DNA from: Lichenostomus cassidix
Taxonomy: Eukaryota > Chordata > Aves > Passeriformes > Meliphagidae
NCBI GenBank assembly: GCA_008360975.2
Contig: CM039182.1
Span: 28,152,566 to 28,216,565, forward strand
DNA: 64,000 bases
Direction of reading: 5' to 3'
A program made the translations under genes and the position numbers. Of this stretch, positions 12,141-24,219 are shown one piece after another. Below the pieces are notes generated by a model. That model ran no database searches. It was given only the letters and a program-made list of their open reading frames with translations, and was not told the origin of the DNA. Position 1 is the first letter of the stretch; each line of letters begins with the position of its first letter.

Positions 12141-15100
12141 GGTTGGACCAGACTACATCTTCTTTAAAGAAACAGATAATTAAGTATCTCCCAATCATCT
12201 GTCCTCTCTTCTTTTCTTTTCCCCCTCCTTTTCAAAAGGTTAACACTTGAATGCTTTAAAATCTTAGTAATAAGAAAAAGAGTATGATGACCGGCTACAC
12301 TTTCTAACCTTTATTACTCTTAAAGACATTTTTAACATTTAATGTCCCACAATAATTTTGCTAATGCTCAATATTTTTCCATTTAGGAAAGCCCAATCTG
12401 CTTGCCCCCTGTGGCAGGATGAAGACTTGGGTTAGTAATGAAATCAATAAACACTGCAATAATTAGAAAGATTAGCAAGTTTCTTGCAAAGGGGTTAAGG
12501 GAGAAAGCTCACTACATCTTTCTACTTCATCAAATCTTTTCTCAAATTACATCACATTTTTTGCTAGTGCATATGTTTCTAGAATACATAAAAAGGATGA
12601 CGTATTCTTTGACATTCAGTGCCTTGGGCTGAATTTCAGAGGGTATCAATTTGGTCCTAGACTCCCTGGAAAACCTTTATATATCTTTACATACCTGTTT
12701 CACTATCCTTGAAGACTTCATCTAAGCTTTTATATATTCATTGACTGTGAGAGAGAAATTATAAACACACATAGAGCTAATGATGTAAATTTAATTGAAA
12801 TTTAAATTCTCCTCCTTAATTTTGCAATGATTTCTAGGGTGCTAAAGCACAAACTATTATTTTAAAGACAAAGCTAAGCCTCTTTAGACAACATTAAAAG
12901 AAGATGCCAGGCAGGACATTATGGATCTGTAAGCATTTCCTCTTTCAGTTTGGAGTTGAAAATGGATCTCCATGAACCATCTACTTTCAACATGGCAGTA
13001 TTTCCTATGTGAGGAAGGCCAATACACAGAGCTGTAACAGCATTTCTACACTTACTTGCACCTATTGGTCCTTCTTTTGAACTGTGAAAAACTTACTATA
13101 ATTACAAAGGCTTTCAGCCTGCAAGTTGATGAGAGACCATCATGCTTCTTCAGTAATACTTCAGTGATGGTAATTTACTGGTGGCCTCATGTTAAGAATT
13201 CATTAGAGAGGATTTGACATGATAACCCTGCTGTCTTTATGCTGTTTGCTTACCTATAAAAAAGTCAAAAGTCCTAAGAGAAAAGTTTGCCATTTAACTC
13301 ATCAGGTTCTGGATTCTGGAAACCAAGGATGAAAACATATCCTCAGAACAGCCCGCCTATATTACCTTTTCCCACAGAGTAAAACAAAGGACTTGCACCT
13401 AATAACTGCTACCTTGAAGACTCACGTAGTTCTGAAACATTTTTAAAAATTCCACTTTTTCTGGATGCCTTATGAGCATGTCTTGTTCAATCAAAAATAT
13501 CTACAATTGTTACATAAAATGTCATTCAAAGTAGCTATTTACCGTGATGATTGTTGTGAATCATCTATTTAAAAAGGGAGAAGTGTGGTCAATTGTTTCT
13601 AAATTGTTGGCCTATAGACTTATAGAGCCATTGTTGATCAAATTCTGGATAAGAGCACAGGTTGATCTTTGCATTATGATTTAATTTACATGCAAAGAAA
13701 ATTTTGTTAATATACAACAACCATAAAAAAAAAAGACTTAACAATATTAAGAATATATTTTATAAATCCCTTCATGACTGAGTCTATAACATTAATCTAC
13801 TGCTGTTAAATCAGTCAGTACTGCATCCCCTTTTGTAAATGACTGAATATTTGTCCTTTTCTGTATGTATATTTAGCACACTAGAAAAAATGTTCTTTCA
13901 CTTGTTTCATAATGGTAATAAGAACCTGATTACTTTTTACTTGTCCATAAAACATGTCCCCACAACAATCTGAAGCTGATTAGGCCAGTATATCAAACAT
14001 ACATATGGAACTGTGCACACACAGTAAGGCTGACTGGAATGTATGTACAAATTAGATGATTGCAATATTTAATAACTCGGAGAAGCCTTGCTAATGTAAC
14101 ACTTTTTTCTGCATCCAGTTATTTGAAATTGAAGTGATTTCTAGCCAGAACATGCTGGGTTTTTAGTGTTTAAATCAGCCCTCCTTTATCAACATACTGA
14201 TCATAAGTGATGTGATGAAGCACCTCAGACCTTGAAAGTTTGAGCACACAGATGAAATACTAAGAAAACAGTTTTGATTCTGTAGTGTAATTTCAAGGCT
14301 GTTACAAACAAAAACCAAAACCAAATCCAAACAAAAAAAAAAAAAACCAACAAAACAAAACAAAAAAAAAAAAAAAGAAAAAAACCAAAAAAAACCAACC
14401 AAACAAAAAAAACCCACCAAACAACACACTTTCCCCTCTTTCCTGGAATAAGTCTTCTTTGAACTATAGAAAAAAAAATCTCAATCTCATTAAAAGTGAT
14501 GGAATAGGAACACTTACAGACACTTTAAATGATCTTAGTCTGAACACTTTCCACCTTGGGCTTAGGCCAGGAAGTTAGTTTTAAGAAGTAGTTTATGCTA
14601 CACAAATCCTAAGCAAAGGAAATTGGCTTCCATGTTTTAAAATGTAAGGTCAGTGCATATTGCACTGATTCAATGTGATAGACACAAGACCTGATTGTTT
14701 AGATGTGAACCACTCATTTCACATTCATTGCTATTTCTCTACTGCCTATATTGGAGTCTAGAGTCACCAAAAAAATCATTCTGTGTGCACTCTACCTCAA
14801 TAGTAACTGCATTTAGTTTTGCTTAAAATAGAGAATTAATCATTGCCAGCATTTTTTTTTCTCTGACAGTGCTTAAAGTTTGCAGTGAAATTAGAAAATG
14901 ATTGTTAATTTACACATACAAGATAATTTTATGTGACTTAAGAAAGATTAAATGGAACAATCAGGAGTGACAGTGGAAGAAATTAAATCAGGATATGAAT
15001 GAGCACTGTTTTATACTGTAGGTGTTCCTGCAAAACCTAATGCTAATACTTAAACTCACCAGTTAATCACTTCCCATACTCTTTTTCAAATATTAACCTT

Positions 15101-18100
15101 TTTAAAAGTTGAATTAGCTTAAGAATAACTTGATATATTATTAGGACTCATTTAAAAAGTCCATGCTGAAAAAGAATGGTTCGCTTTTTAAACAGTTTTT
15201 AATTATTATGAGGCTTATATGAAGAGGAAAATATATTTTAACAAGCATCCACACAAGTGGTCTGATTATGTTATTCTAATCTGCAAACCTAATTATCACC
15301 TTCTTATGGAGTACAAGGAACAGCTTTAGAAGAAAATTAATGTATCCTATCAGTGGGACAGTTTGTCACTTTATTAAATAATCATCTTCTTCGCAAATAA
15401 AATTGTTAGAAGCTTCATTGTATTAAGGAAAAAATAAAACCTCTCACACCATTACATATTAAAATTAACTTCCCACCGTTTCTTTAATGGTCTATTAAGC
15501 CTTCACTGTGGTGGATTATGAAGTACAAATGAGGATATCAACTGTTTCTAAAACTGTAAGAAACAAGTATGTTCTATGTGCCTTTTTTATTAAGGTGAGC
15601 TATAACTTAGCAAACATTTAAACTATTTTCACTAGTTTCCAATGCGGAAAGTGTATGTTTAACCCAAAGTAGATAATGTAATTTATTTTTCCTCTTTTTG
15701 ATCTCAATCATAAGCTGTGGTACAAAGCTAATATTTCTCTATGTCTAGCTCTCTTTCTGTGAAACTGACAATTAATATTCTATATTGCAACCTAGAAGAA
15801 AAAACCAAGCCAAACATAATCTGATGTGCTGCCAAAGATGCCCCTGGAATAAATCTTTAGACTGACCTATGTCACAAAAAGTGGAAATCTGGACAGAAAT
15901 AATTAATACATAATTATTTAAAATATCATTCTACCTAAGTCTGAAATTTTACCTCCATATCTTCAAAGAATTTTTGTAAAGTAATAGAAGAATATAACAG
16001 CTTGCAAATACATAGTGGAATCCATCTTGTAAACCAATACAGGGTCATAATGTCTGCCCTGTAAAGAAGAAATCCTATTTGGCTCACCAGTAACTAAAGA
16101 CTTTCTTTCACTGGTCATTGCAGTAAAATAATACGGTACAGGTTGTCACCTTTGGGTTTTTTCCCCTCTCAGGATATGTGTCATGACTTCTATGTAGAGC
16201 TAACCTGGATTATTTTTAGCTATCTTTGATTAGACTATATTATGTAGTGAAACAAAAAACCCACCACACATAATGAATACAATTATAACAGAATTTTCAT
16301 CTAGAAAGAGTTAGCTAACAGATGGAATATCAGCTTAAAGCTACATATAAAAGCATACTTAGCTATCCCTTATTAACTATCTCTGGTGAGTCAGCGTATA
16401 TCACCTGAGATTTAGGAGACATAATTTGTGTATACTGTATTTGCATTAAAGGCATAAATTAATATCCAACATCCCAGGCAACTGCTCTTACCTTTGAAAT
16501 TCTAGCCACTTTCCATTGCTACCTGCTGGAGTTGTCACCCTGATAGCAGGACAGCATAATCATCAGCCAAGTCCCTTGGATGAGCCTATAATGTTCAGGT
16601 GCTCTGCTTCGTTTAAACAAACATTCACCATTTAACAAACAAAGAAACAAAACCCCAAACCTTCTGTTTCATTTCAAGCAAGCACTGCAGCTCTCAGTGT
16701 AGCAGCAACTGCAAGACAGCAGAATTCCCTTTCTGTCATGGAGGCAGGTTCTGACTTTTTTTTCGCATCAGAGAAACTATTTCCTGCTCAGCACTATCTC
16801 TGAGGAAGCTTTACTGGCTACATATTTTTTTCCTCCTTCCAGAAAGCAGTATACTTTGCTCTCATGGGCAATCTAGAATTTCATAAGGTTAAGAACTATA
16901 AAGATACTGATTTTCCTTAAGCATTATCTAATACACTTAAAAGTTTGCCTCTTGTGGCTTATGGGTAAGATATATCCAGCCATAAAAATTGTTCAATATT
17001 CTGTGATATTATACATGGGACATTACCAGTAGTCTGCAAAATAAAACTCAGTCTGAAATATTGAAGGTTACTTAATTTTAATGTAGAAGAGAGCACCTGA
17101 GTTAATGAAACAAGCCATGAAGTCATTGTTTTTCTAGTGAACTCTGTCTCTCTGCATTTTTTAACTTACAACTTCACTTTTGTGAAGATCAAAAGCATGT
17201 CTTGTGACAAAAGGTGAAAAATATAAAAGCTCAGATAGATCAGGATTTCAGAGATACACTGTCTGACAATGCCAGACAAGTCTGTGTTAATTCCCAAACT
17301 TTAATTCTTGGACAACAGAACAAGATAATATACACAGTTAGGTATGTCAGAGTGCTTTCATAAAAAACCCCATAAAAGCAATTATTTTTAGAAAAATAAG
17401 ATAGTATTTAGTCTGCAATGGCATTGGTACTTTGCTTCATGCTTCTGAACAAACCTTCATGAAGAAGAATCACTTCTCTAAATCTTAATGTCACTTTTCC
17501 ATTTCTTCAGCATGCATTGGGCTTTTATTTCTGTATGCTTTCAAAAGGGATTGCAGCTCCAGAAGCTCTCACTGATTTCTCACTGTACAACACAATCTCG
17601 GCACAGAAACTGACTACATCCTTTTCCAAGCCACAGGTTTTAGTGTGCTACTAGTTTGGAGCATTAAAATGGCCATACTTATGGTTTCATTACTTAAATT
17701 TACATTGTCAAAGAGTACTCTGGTAGATGTGTACAGCACATGGAGCTTTACACCACCTTATTTCACAGAGAATAAAAATGTTATGAAAAAGATAGACATT
17801 ATACAACACAGGACTCAAAAAATTATTAAACAGACCAAACGAAGCAACAGTCAAGACTTCAAGTAAAAGCCATAGATGAAAAGCACTTTCCTCTTGCTCT
17901 GTCAGCTTCTCCTTTCCCCTTTTTATTAAAATACTAAACCATGAGCATTAAGCAGCTCTTAATTTAGCTTTATAATAAAAAATTGAAATCCTTCTTAACC
18001 AAGAGTATAGTTTTGTTGAAATCTGTATCATTGATTATTTTATAAGGTGAAGGAAGAAAGTTAAGTCAAGAAAGGCAAGGAAAAAATGAGTCAAATCAGA

Positions 18101-18756
18101 AAAAGAAACAAGAGAAGTCCTAAGATGCCAGAGGAAGGAGAAGATGAGTGTGCCTTAGAGCAAGAATAAATTTGTAAGTTAAAATTTAATCTCAAAGACT
18201 TCCTTCACTTGCAACAGCTCAAATATATTTTGTAAGGACTAAGGAGCTGGTATAATGTTGCAGACAAGGGAACACTAGCTTGTGACCCAGTGTACTCAAC
18301 CAGTGCACACATTTTATCCAATACTTCAGCCACATCTCCACTTTGCAATGGGAGCATGCTTCCAGGATGGCAGAGCTGGTGCCAACTGAGATGGCTCTGC
18401 AAGTACAAGCCAAACAGCTGTAGTGGCATCGCCTTATCCTTTAGTAGTTTAAACCTACCCTAAATATCAGAAGAACATGTCTTGTGCTTCACGCAGAACT
18501 CGCAGTGCCATCCAGCCTAGAAGCAGTTCATTGCACAGGTCAGCTGTGACTGTCCACGACTCATTTTGAGAAACTGTCAGAATCAGTGAAGGTTCAGAGT
18601 AGCCCTGACAGGCATCATCTCTCTGTACCTCTAAGTAGTTCTGTCTTTGGCTGTATTTGCTGTGTCTAATATGTCTCTTTGACAGGAACTGCTCTGCACC
18701 ACGCCTATATTCCCTCATTCTACAGTTTTAATGTCATTGGGCATTGCAGGTTGTTA
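12141..18756. other. AT-rich non-coding DNA, no gene recognised
   Basis: No recognisable exon, RNA gene or transposon apart from the A/C-rich tract listed separately at 14305. The longest frames (14175-14429 minus and 17645-17866 plus) have low-complexity or unremarkable translations. The minus frame at 14175-14429 is simply the translation of the homopolymer-rich tract (runs of F, C and G) and is not a protein. Confidence 0.55.
14305..14425 (+). repeat. A/C-rich low-complexity tract
   Basis: About 120 bases made almost only of A and C on the plus strand: A-runs separated by CC and CCC, in patterns such as AACCAAAACC and ACAAAACAAAAC. The complementary strand is T/G-rich. No unit repeats exactly, so it is a degenerate low-complexity tract and not a clean microsatellite. 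Similar tracts recur near 37.2, 54.7, 57.3, 59.6 and 61.3 kb. Confidence 0.85.
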
Positions 18757-18926
18757 AGGAAACTACCCGGTCTGACCATGCACAAGACTCTCTGGCAGTC
18801 ACATTTGCCACACCAGAGACTGTCACTGCTGGGACAGAAGCCCCTCTGGAGCAGGCAGTTCTAGTTAGCTGACAGGTCCCTACATCTCTCCACACCCCAC
18901 TCACACATGGTCAGACCAGGTTTCCT
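18757..18926. repeat. Inverted repeat, ~21-24 bp arms
   Basis: The left arm (18757-18780) reads AGGAAACTACCCGGTCTGACCATG in two parts: a shared AGGAAAC and a perfect 12-base block GGTCTGACCATG. The right arm (18906-18926) is its reverse complement, except for a three-base gap and one mismatch. The arms lie about 125 bases apart and the unit overlaps the U5 side of the LTR-like sequence that follows. It could be the paired ends of a small DNA element, or an internal duplication-inversion. I do not recognise the family. Confidence 0.6.
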
Positions 18927-18986
18927 CACCCGTTTGGCTCTAGGTTTCCCACAGCAGAATTTCATATGTCTCATTCAATAAGGCAA

Positions 18987-18992
18987 TTTATT
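18987..18992 (-). terminator. AATAAA poly(A) signal of LTR-like unit
   Basis: The canonical hexamer on the minus strand, about 75 bases downstream of the TATA box above. It is followed by a TG-containing stretch that could serve as the downstream element. Confidence 0.45.
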
Positions 18993-19060
18993 CATGGTGC
19001 AGTAACAGAGACAACTCAAGCTGCTTCCAAGGAGGAGGGACCCCCAACAAACGACCTCTG

Positions 19061-19070
19061 GGCATTTATA
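19061..19070 (-). promoter_or_regulatory. TATA box of LTR-like promoter
   Basis: The minus strand reads TATAAATGCC. An octamer ATTTGCAT lies about 20 bases upstream on the same strand. The spacing fits a class II core promoter within an LTR U3 region. Confidence 0.45.
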
Positions 19071-20318
19071 TCCTCATGGTCCAAGTGCATGCAAATCTCT
19101 TCCTCCTGAGTCTGTCTCCTGCTGTGACTATCAGTGTCCCTTCACCTGCACAGCACCACAGGTCTTCATGCCCCTTGTTACACAAATGGTTGGCAGTTCA
19201 TGGTTTATTGTCTCCTGCTCCCACCCAGAGCTCAATCTGCATCTTGCACTGCAGCTTGCAAACTGAGCCACCTGCACCAGATGTATTCCTCAACAAGATG
19301 ATGGCAAAGGAGGTTTGGTAAACAGATGGAAAACTACTGTGTGTACTTATGAAATGTAACAGACTGCAAATACTTTAGATTAGTGTCTGTGCTCTCCTAT
19401 TCTAGGTTTAACAAAAGCAGCTAGTAATCTCTCATTCTGGCATGCAGATACTGGTAAACAACACATAAACCATCACCTTTGCAGCAGAGGTGTCCAGGTT
19501 CCACTTATTTGCTTGTGTGGCTAAAGTAGTGGATAAACATTGTCAGTAATTTAAGCAATATAGTAAAAACTTAGTATTTCACCAGAATTTAAATAATACA
19601 AAACTGCCTCTTCACCTGGCAACCTCATGACAGAGTCAAATTCCCACCTATTTCTCGTTTTCTGTGTTTCTGCTCTAGTTGCGAACAATGGCATTTGTAT
19701 TTGCATTGCAGTCCTGCTCCTATTTTAGTGTTTAGTGGCTAAAACACTTGCTGAGTAAGAGAGTGTATCTGACTTTCCTTGTCAGAAGGAGGACTTGAAC
19801 CTCAAACTCCCTCTTCCTGGCTGACTGCCCTCCCTATGATGGCAGTGTAAAAACAGTCCCAGGGCTGCAGTGTCCTGGCTGCTGTGCAGCTTTCCTACTG
19901 CAAGGTTTTTCTGGATAAGCCATATTTCGTTAGGTCAATCCACTCAGGTTTGATTTGAAAAGTCCACAACAATTTGTCAATTGAATTTATGTTCTCAAAT
20001 CACTTTCACTGAAGACTTACACTATAATTCTCTATAAAATCCAAGCAGCTAAACATATTGAAGATTTCACTCAGTGTGAATATTCAGCTGCTTTATACCA
20101 TCAAGAAGAACATATTTCTTTGATTAACACTTTTTTCTTTCTTTGAACATCAACAAAATCTTGATAAAAACCCTAGACTGACAGCTTTACACAGCCTTCA
20201 AGGCTTTACTATCAAAATCCAAATCACTTAAGAAGCTTCTGCTACTACTGCTGTTACTATAGTTATTAATATATCATCATAACTAAAAGAAAAAATCCAA
20301 GAAGTATTTTAGCACACT

Positions 20319-20340
20319 AAAAAAAAAAAAAAAAAAAAAA
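20319..20340. repeat. Poly-A tract (22 A)
   Basis: The longest pure A-run in the window. No retroposed gene copy or SINE is recognisable immediately upstream. Confidence 0.9.
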
Positions 20341-20628
20341 TCAATGCTGCCCTTGTTTTTATATTTTCTGAGCACAGATACGCCGACCACAGAGAAAGTT
20401 CTCCAGTTGGCCATTATACTCTCAAATCACAAGTTACTGTTCCAAAGAGCATTCTATGCCTTTAGACATCTTCATAATTGGCTCAGAAATAGCACTCTGC
20501 AAGAAAGGTTAACAGACCTTGCTGTCCCTCATATGGACAAATCTTTATTAAAAACAGCATAACTGAAAGGTTCTCAAGAATCAGGAAACCATATTACTTG
20601 CAGCTGTTCCCTAAGTCTAATTTGAAGG

Positions 20629-20643
20629 AAAAAAAAAAAAAAA
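20629..20643. repeat. Poly-A tract (15 A)
   Basis: Uninterrupted A-run, about 300 bases after the previous one. Confidence 0.85.
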
Positions 20644-21954
20644 GCAAAACTAACAGACATCTTCTCCCTCTGACTATTAAATTAAAATCCTAGGTAGCTT
20701 TTACCACATCTACCTATGTTATGTGGATCCAAATGCTACACTCTGGACCTGAATTTTAGCTCATCAGGAAAAAAAATATTAACCCAAGTTCAATATTTTT
20801 TAAAATTAATATTAATTTATTAACCAAAGGAACAGTATTAATTTTTGCCATAACTAAGCTGACTTACAGGGATTGAAACTGGATAGAATTGAAAACTTTC
20901 CAAGCTTAATAAATTCCAAGTAACTACCACACAACGGTTTTTCTGTCCAATGATTTTCTCCTTTATGCCATGGCAAGCAAACATAGCAGAAACATCAAGC
21001 TCATTCTCACAATCCCTGATCAGTAATGAATTCAGAATTCTGTAACTCCTGCTCTTTAAAATTTTGAGAAACAATACCAAAATGACACCATTCCTCACGT
21101 TTCTTTGCCCATTTTGTATCCTGTCTTGGCAGTTTGCCCATAAAGTACTCCTGCACATTTTGAGCTGGAAGGAGCCAGGGGTATACTGATCCCTTAGCCA
21201 ACAATCTGGGACAAGCCTTGTTGATATGAACCCTTTAACCCAAACCAGGGGTGAACATTGGTGAGCACTGGAGATAGATAATACACATACAATGTGTATT
21301 TCCTGAAGGGCAAATAGACGGTTAATTGAACATGAACTATTTTTCTTTGAGCAATCTTGCAAAATTTTTTAAATTCCCATAATTTTAATGGGATTATTCC
21401 CATAATCACATGGATGTCCCATCTGTATGACAAAGGGAAAAGTGGAGAGCAGGATCCTAGTGCCCTGCACACTGGTGAGACAGCAAATGACCATCTATTA
21501 ATCTTCTACCTCAGAAGCAGATGTAGATCAACAGTTGTCAATCGTTCAGCAATAGAATTGTAAGAGAAGCCAGAGAGGAATTCCCTTAGTGCCATGACAA
21601 CACGCAGAAATATCCTAAAATTAATCCTAAAATATCCCTTCTTAGGAATGGCAAGAATGTAAGAAAGTATGTGACTTAGTCTCAAAGGCATAAATGATCA
21701 AAATGGTATTCCCAAAACACATCAGAACTTCTGTTAGGCAGACTATAAAGTGTCATGAGGGAAAGATGGACAATGCAACTTTAAGCCACTTTTATCTGTT
21801 AAATAAACTTGGCTTCAATAGTAGTAGAGTCACATATCAGAATAAGCAACAGCCATTCCCTTTAAGTCACCAAGAAAGCCAATATATTTCTCTGGTGATG
21901 TTTTTTGGTTTGATGCTTTTTTTCTAAAAATGTATTTAAAGATTTGTTTTACAA

Positions 21955-21974
21955 ACACACACACACACACACAC
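21955..21974. repeat. (CA)n microsatellite
   Basis: Ten tandem CA dinucleotides, preceded by an imperfect ACAA. Confidence 0.92.
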
Positions 21975-24028
21975 CAAGATGCCGAAAAAAATATTTTTAG
22001 CTATCATTACATAACACAAAATTAAAAAATATATTAAAGAAAACAGAAATATGAAAGAACAGAATATAAAATTTAGTTTTATCAATGCTAAAGACACCTT
22101 CAATACTAGGACAAATACACCTCAATTTTGATTCTATACTTATGTCCTTGTCAGGTTAAATAAAAAGAAGCAGTAGTCTGTATTATTTTACAAGTAAAAC
22201 CAAACCCCAAAATTATTCTGAAGGCAATGTTAGCAACAATGGAGTTATAAAAAGGTACTATTGTACAGCTATATCTATCATTCACTTTTCACAGAAATGC
22301 ATTACATAATTGCTCTATGATATTAAAAATATATCTTTTCAAAATATTTTCTTTGGAAAAATATATCCTATGTTAATAAAATGAAGACATAAATTGGAAA
22401 AGAATAAGAACTTTGAGAGAGATCTACCAGATTGATCTTATTTTCTAAGATACATGAATTATACTTTACTGCATACTGTAACTTTGGAAATACTTCTAGC
22501 TGTGCACATTTCTTAGAAAGACCTATGCAACCCATTGCAATGAAAATAAGGAAATTGGAATCACATCAGAAACAAGTCAGATTACTTACATGAAAACACA
22601 TAGACATTAGCCAGGCAAACTACATTCAAATGGGATAAAGAGGCAAATGGAAAATGTTATCTGAAATTATGGAGATGTGACACAGGTTCTTTATTTGATA
22701 CATTAAGTACTTAAAATTGCTTTACTTATATAATTAACAAAGATAAGAACTTTGGTTACTTAATTAGGAACTGACACATTGGTTGAAAGCATTACTTTTC
22801 ACGTAATCTATTAAAAAATGAATTTTGAACAGTAGTACTAAGGGTTAGGAGGACTGACTAAATTATCCTAAATGTTCTTTTCAATTACCTAAGTTTGTCT
22901 AATATGATGTGAACCAATTTGCATTTTCAGACTGCAGAGTTGGAACCTGGAGTATATTAGTCACAAGATTCAGGATCTGAAGCATATCTAGGACCCAATT
23001 TCTTGCAAATTAAAGAACAAGGCAAGTAAAAGCACATACTGTATACCGTGTCAGTCTGTGCTGTATTAAAGGAGTATTTGGGCTCTCCTCATTATCTATG
23101 AATACTGTAGTAGGGGCTTAATTACTGGAATTAAAGGATTAAAAAAAAATGCCCCATAAAGCACCCACAGTTCAGAGTAAAGGTTTTCACGTTGTGATTA
23201 AATTTTAATTTCTTTGTACTAAAGAGTAATGTGTTTATGTTTATTAAATAGGAAGTGTAAAATTTATCCCTTAACAATTCATTTCATTGCTTTTAATGTA
23301 TTGGATATTGTCAATTATATTATATGTAAGTACAGTGAGGCCACTTCGAACCTTGACTGGATTGTGAAAGGTTTTGTTGAGTTTGTGACACATATTAGAA
23401 AGGGCTGCTAGTCAACTTTTTATAAAACCCTGCATCTGTTGTAAACATGAAAGATAGCCACATCCAACTTATGCAAACATTCGCCATTTACTTCTGAGAT
23501 TTGAAAATTAATTCATCCAAAATGAAGCTTGAAGCTGCAAATCCACGTTAGTGTTCATTAGTTCTGATTACAATCCCTCTCAGAAAAAAAAGCAGTATTT
23601 GATAAAACCCAATTTTATTACAAAGTGTGCTCATGAAAAACAAGGAAAATAACCTTACTGATTTTATGGAAATACTTGACCATACTTCAGCAACAAGGGA
23701 GAAATAGCAAGCTGTAGTTTAACAGTTTTGTTCAAGCGTTTTTCATTTCTATTATAGACCGCTTTCACATCTGAATTTACTACAAATAAAAGATGTTAGA
23801 AACTTTTATTTATGATTGTGTTATTCGCTGTTATTTCAAATGGTGTGACTATTCTGTGGAAGAGACCAAAATTTAATTCCTATAGAGTTGCATTTGCCTT
23901 TAACATATTGAAATAAGAAGCAGTAGTTTTAATTAATTAAGGAATGTGTAAAACATCCACTAGGCACTTCAATACATAGAAAAGGTTCAGTGACCTGCTC
24001 TGAGTAATGAAACATCATCTGCAATAAA

Positions 24029-24219
24029 TGTCTTAACCAGCCGGACACCAGCTGAAGAAAAGGAGATTTTATTGACCTTGGCCTGCAGCATATGGACAGA
24101 CCTTCTGTGAATCAACAGTTTGTTACTTCCATGATGCATGCTGGGCCAATCCCTCTGTATGATTCTGCACCATATACAGTCCTGTCTCCTAGATATGCAA
24201 CAATTTTAACCCTTTAACA
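24029..24219 (-). mobile_element. Possible LTR-like remnant
   Basis: On the minus strand the segment opens with TGTTAAAGGG and closes with GGTTAAGACA, i.e. TG...CA ends. Near its 3' side it carries an AATAAA signal (AATAAAATCTCC at about 24064-24075) followed by a T-rich and GGTGTCC-type downstream element. That resembles an R/U5 polyadenylation region. No TATA box is convincing, no target-site duplication is visible and no internal retroviral sequence adjoins it. It could equally be the 3' end of an unrecognised transcript. Confidence 0.25.

Larger units (their letters stand above)
18870..19330 (-). mobile_element. Probable endogenous retrovirus LTR remnant
   Basis: On the minus strand the order of signals is that of a retroviral LTR promoter and polyadenylation unit: an octamer ATTTGCAT (about 19089-19096), a TATA box TATAAATG (19063-19070) and an AATAAA poly(A) signal (18987-18992) about 75 bases after the TATA box, which leaves room for a short R region. 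The patch is clearly richer in G+C than its surroundings, as inserted LTRs in bird genomes often are. I could not identify clean TG...CA ends, target-site duplications, a primer-binding site or any gag, pol or env segment. The outer limits are therefore estimates, and a solo LTR or a partial LTR is likely. No family name is assigned. Confidence 0.42.
19331..24028. other. Non-coding DNA, no gene recognised
   Basis: Contains poly-A runs and a CA microsatellite listed separately. A 174-codon open stretch on the minus strand (20838-21362) is the longest in the window. It opens at TTG, its first in-frame ATG leaves about 106 codons, and the translation shows no domain, signal peptide or repeat that I recognise. 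The 19.6-19.9 kb part is somewhat more GC-rich, but I cannot assign it. Confidence 0.5.

Noticed and set aside
16492..16539. Possible minus-strand exon before AAG/GTAAGA
   Set aside because: One open frame, but the acceptor lacks a pyrimidine tract and there is no phase-compatible partner.
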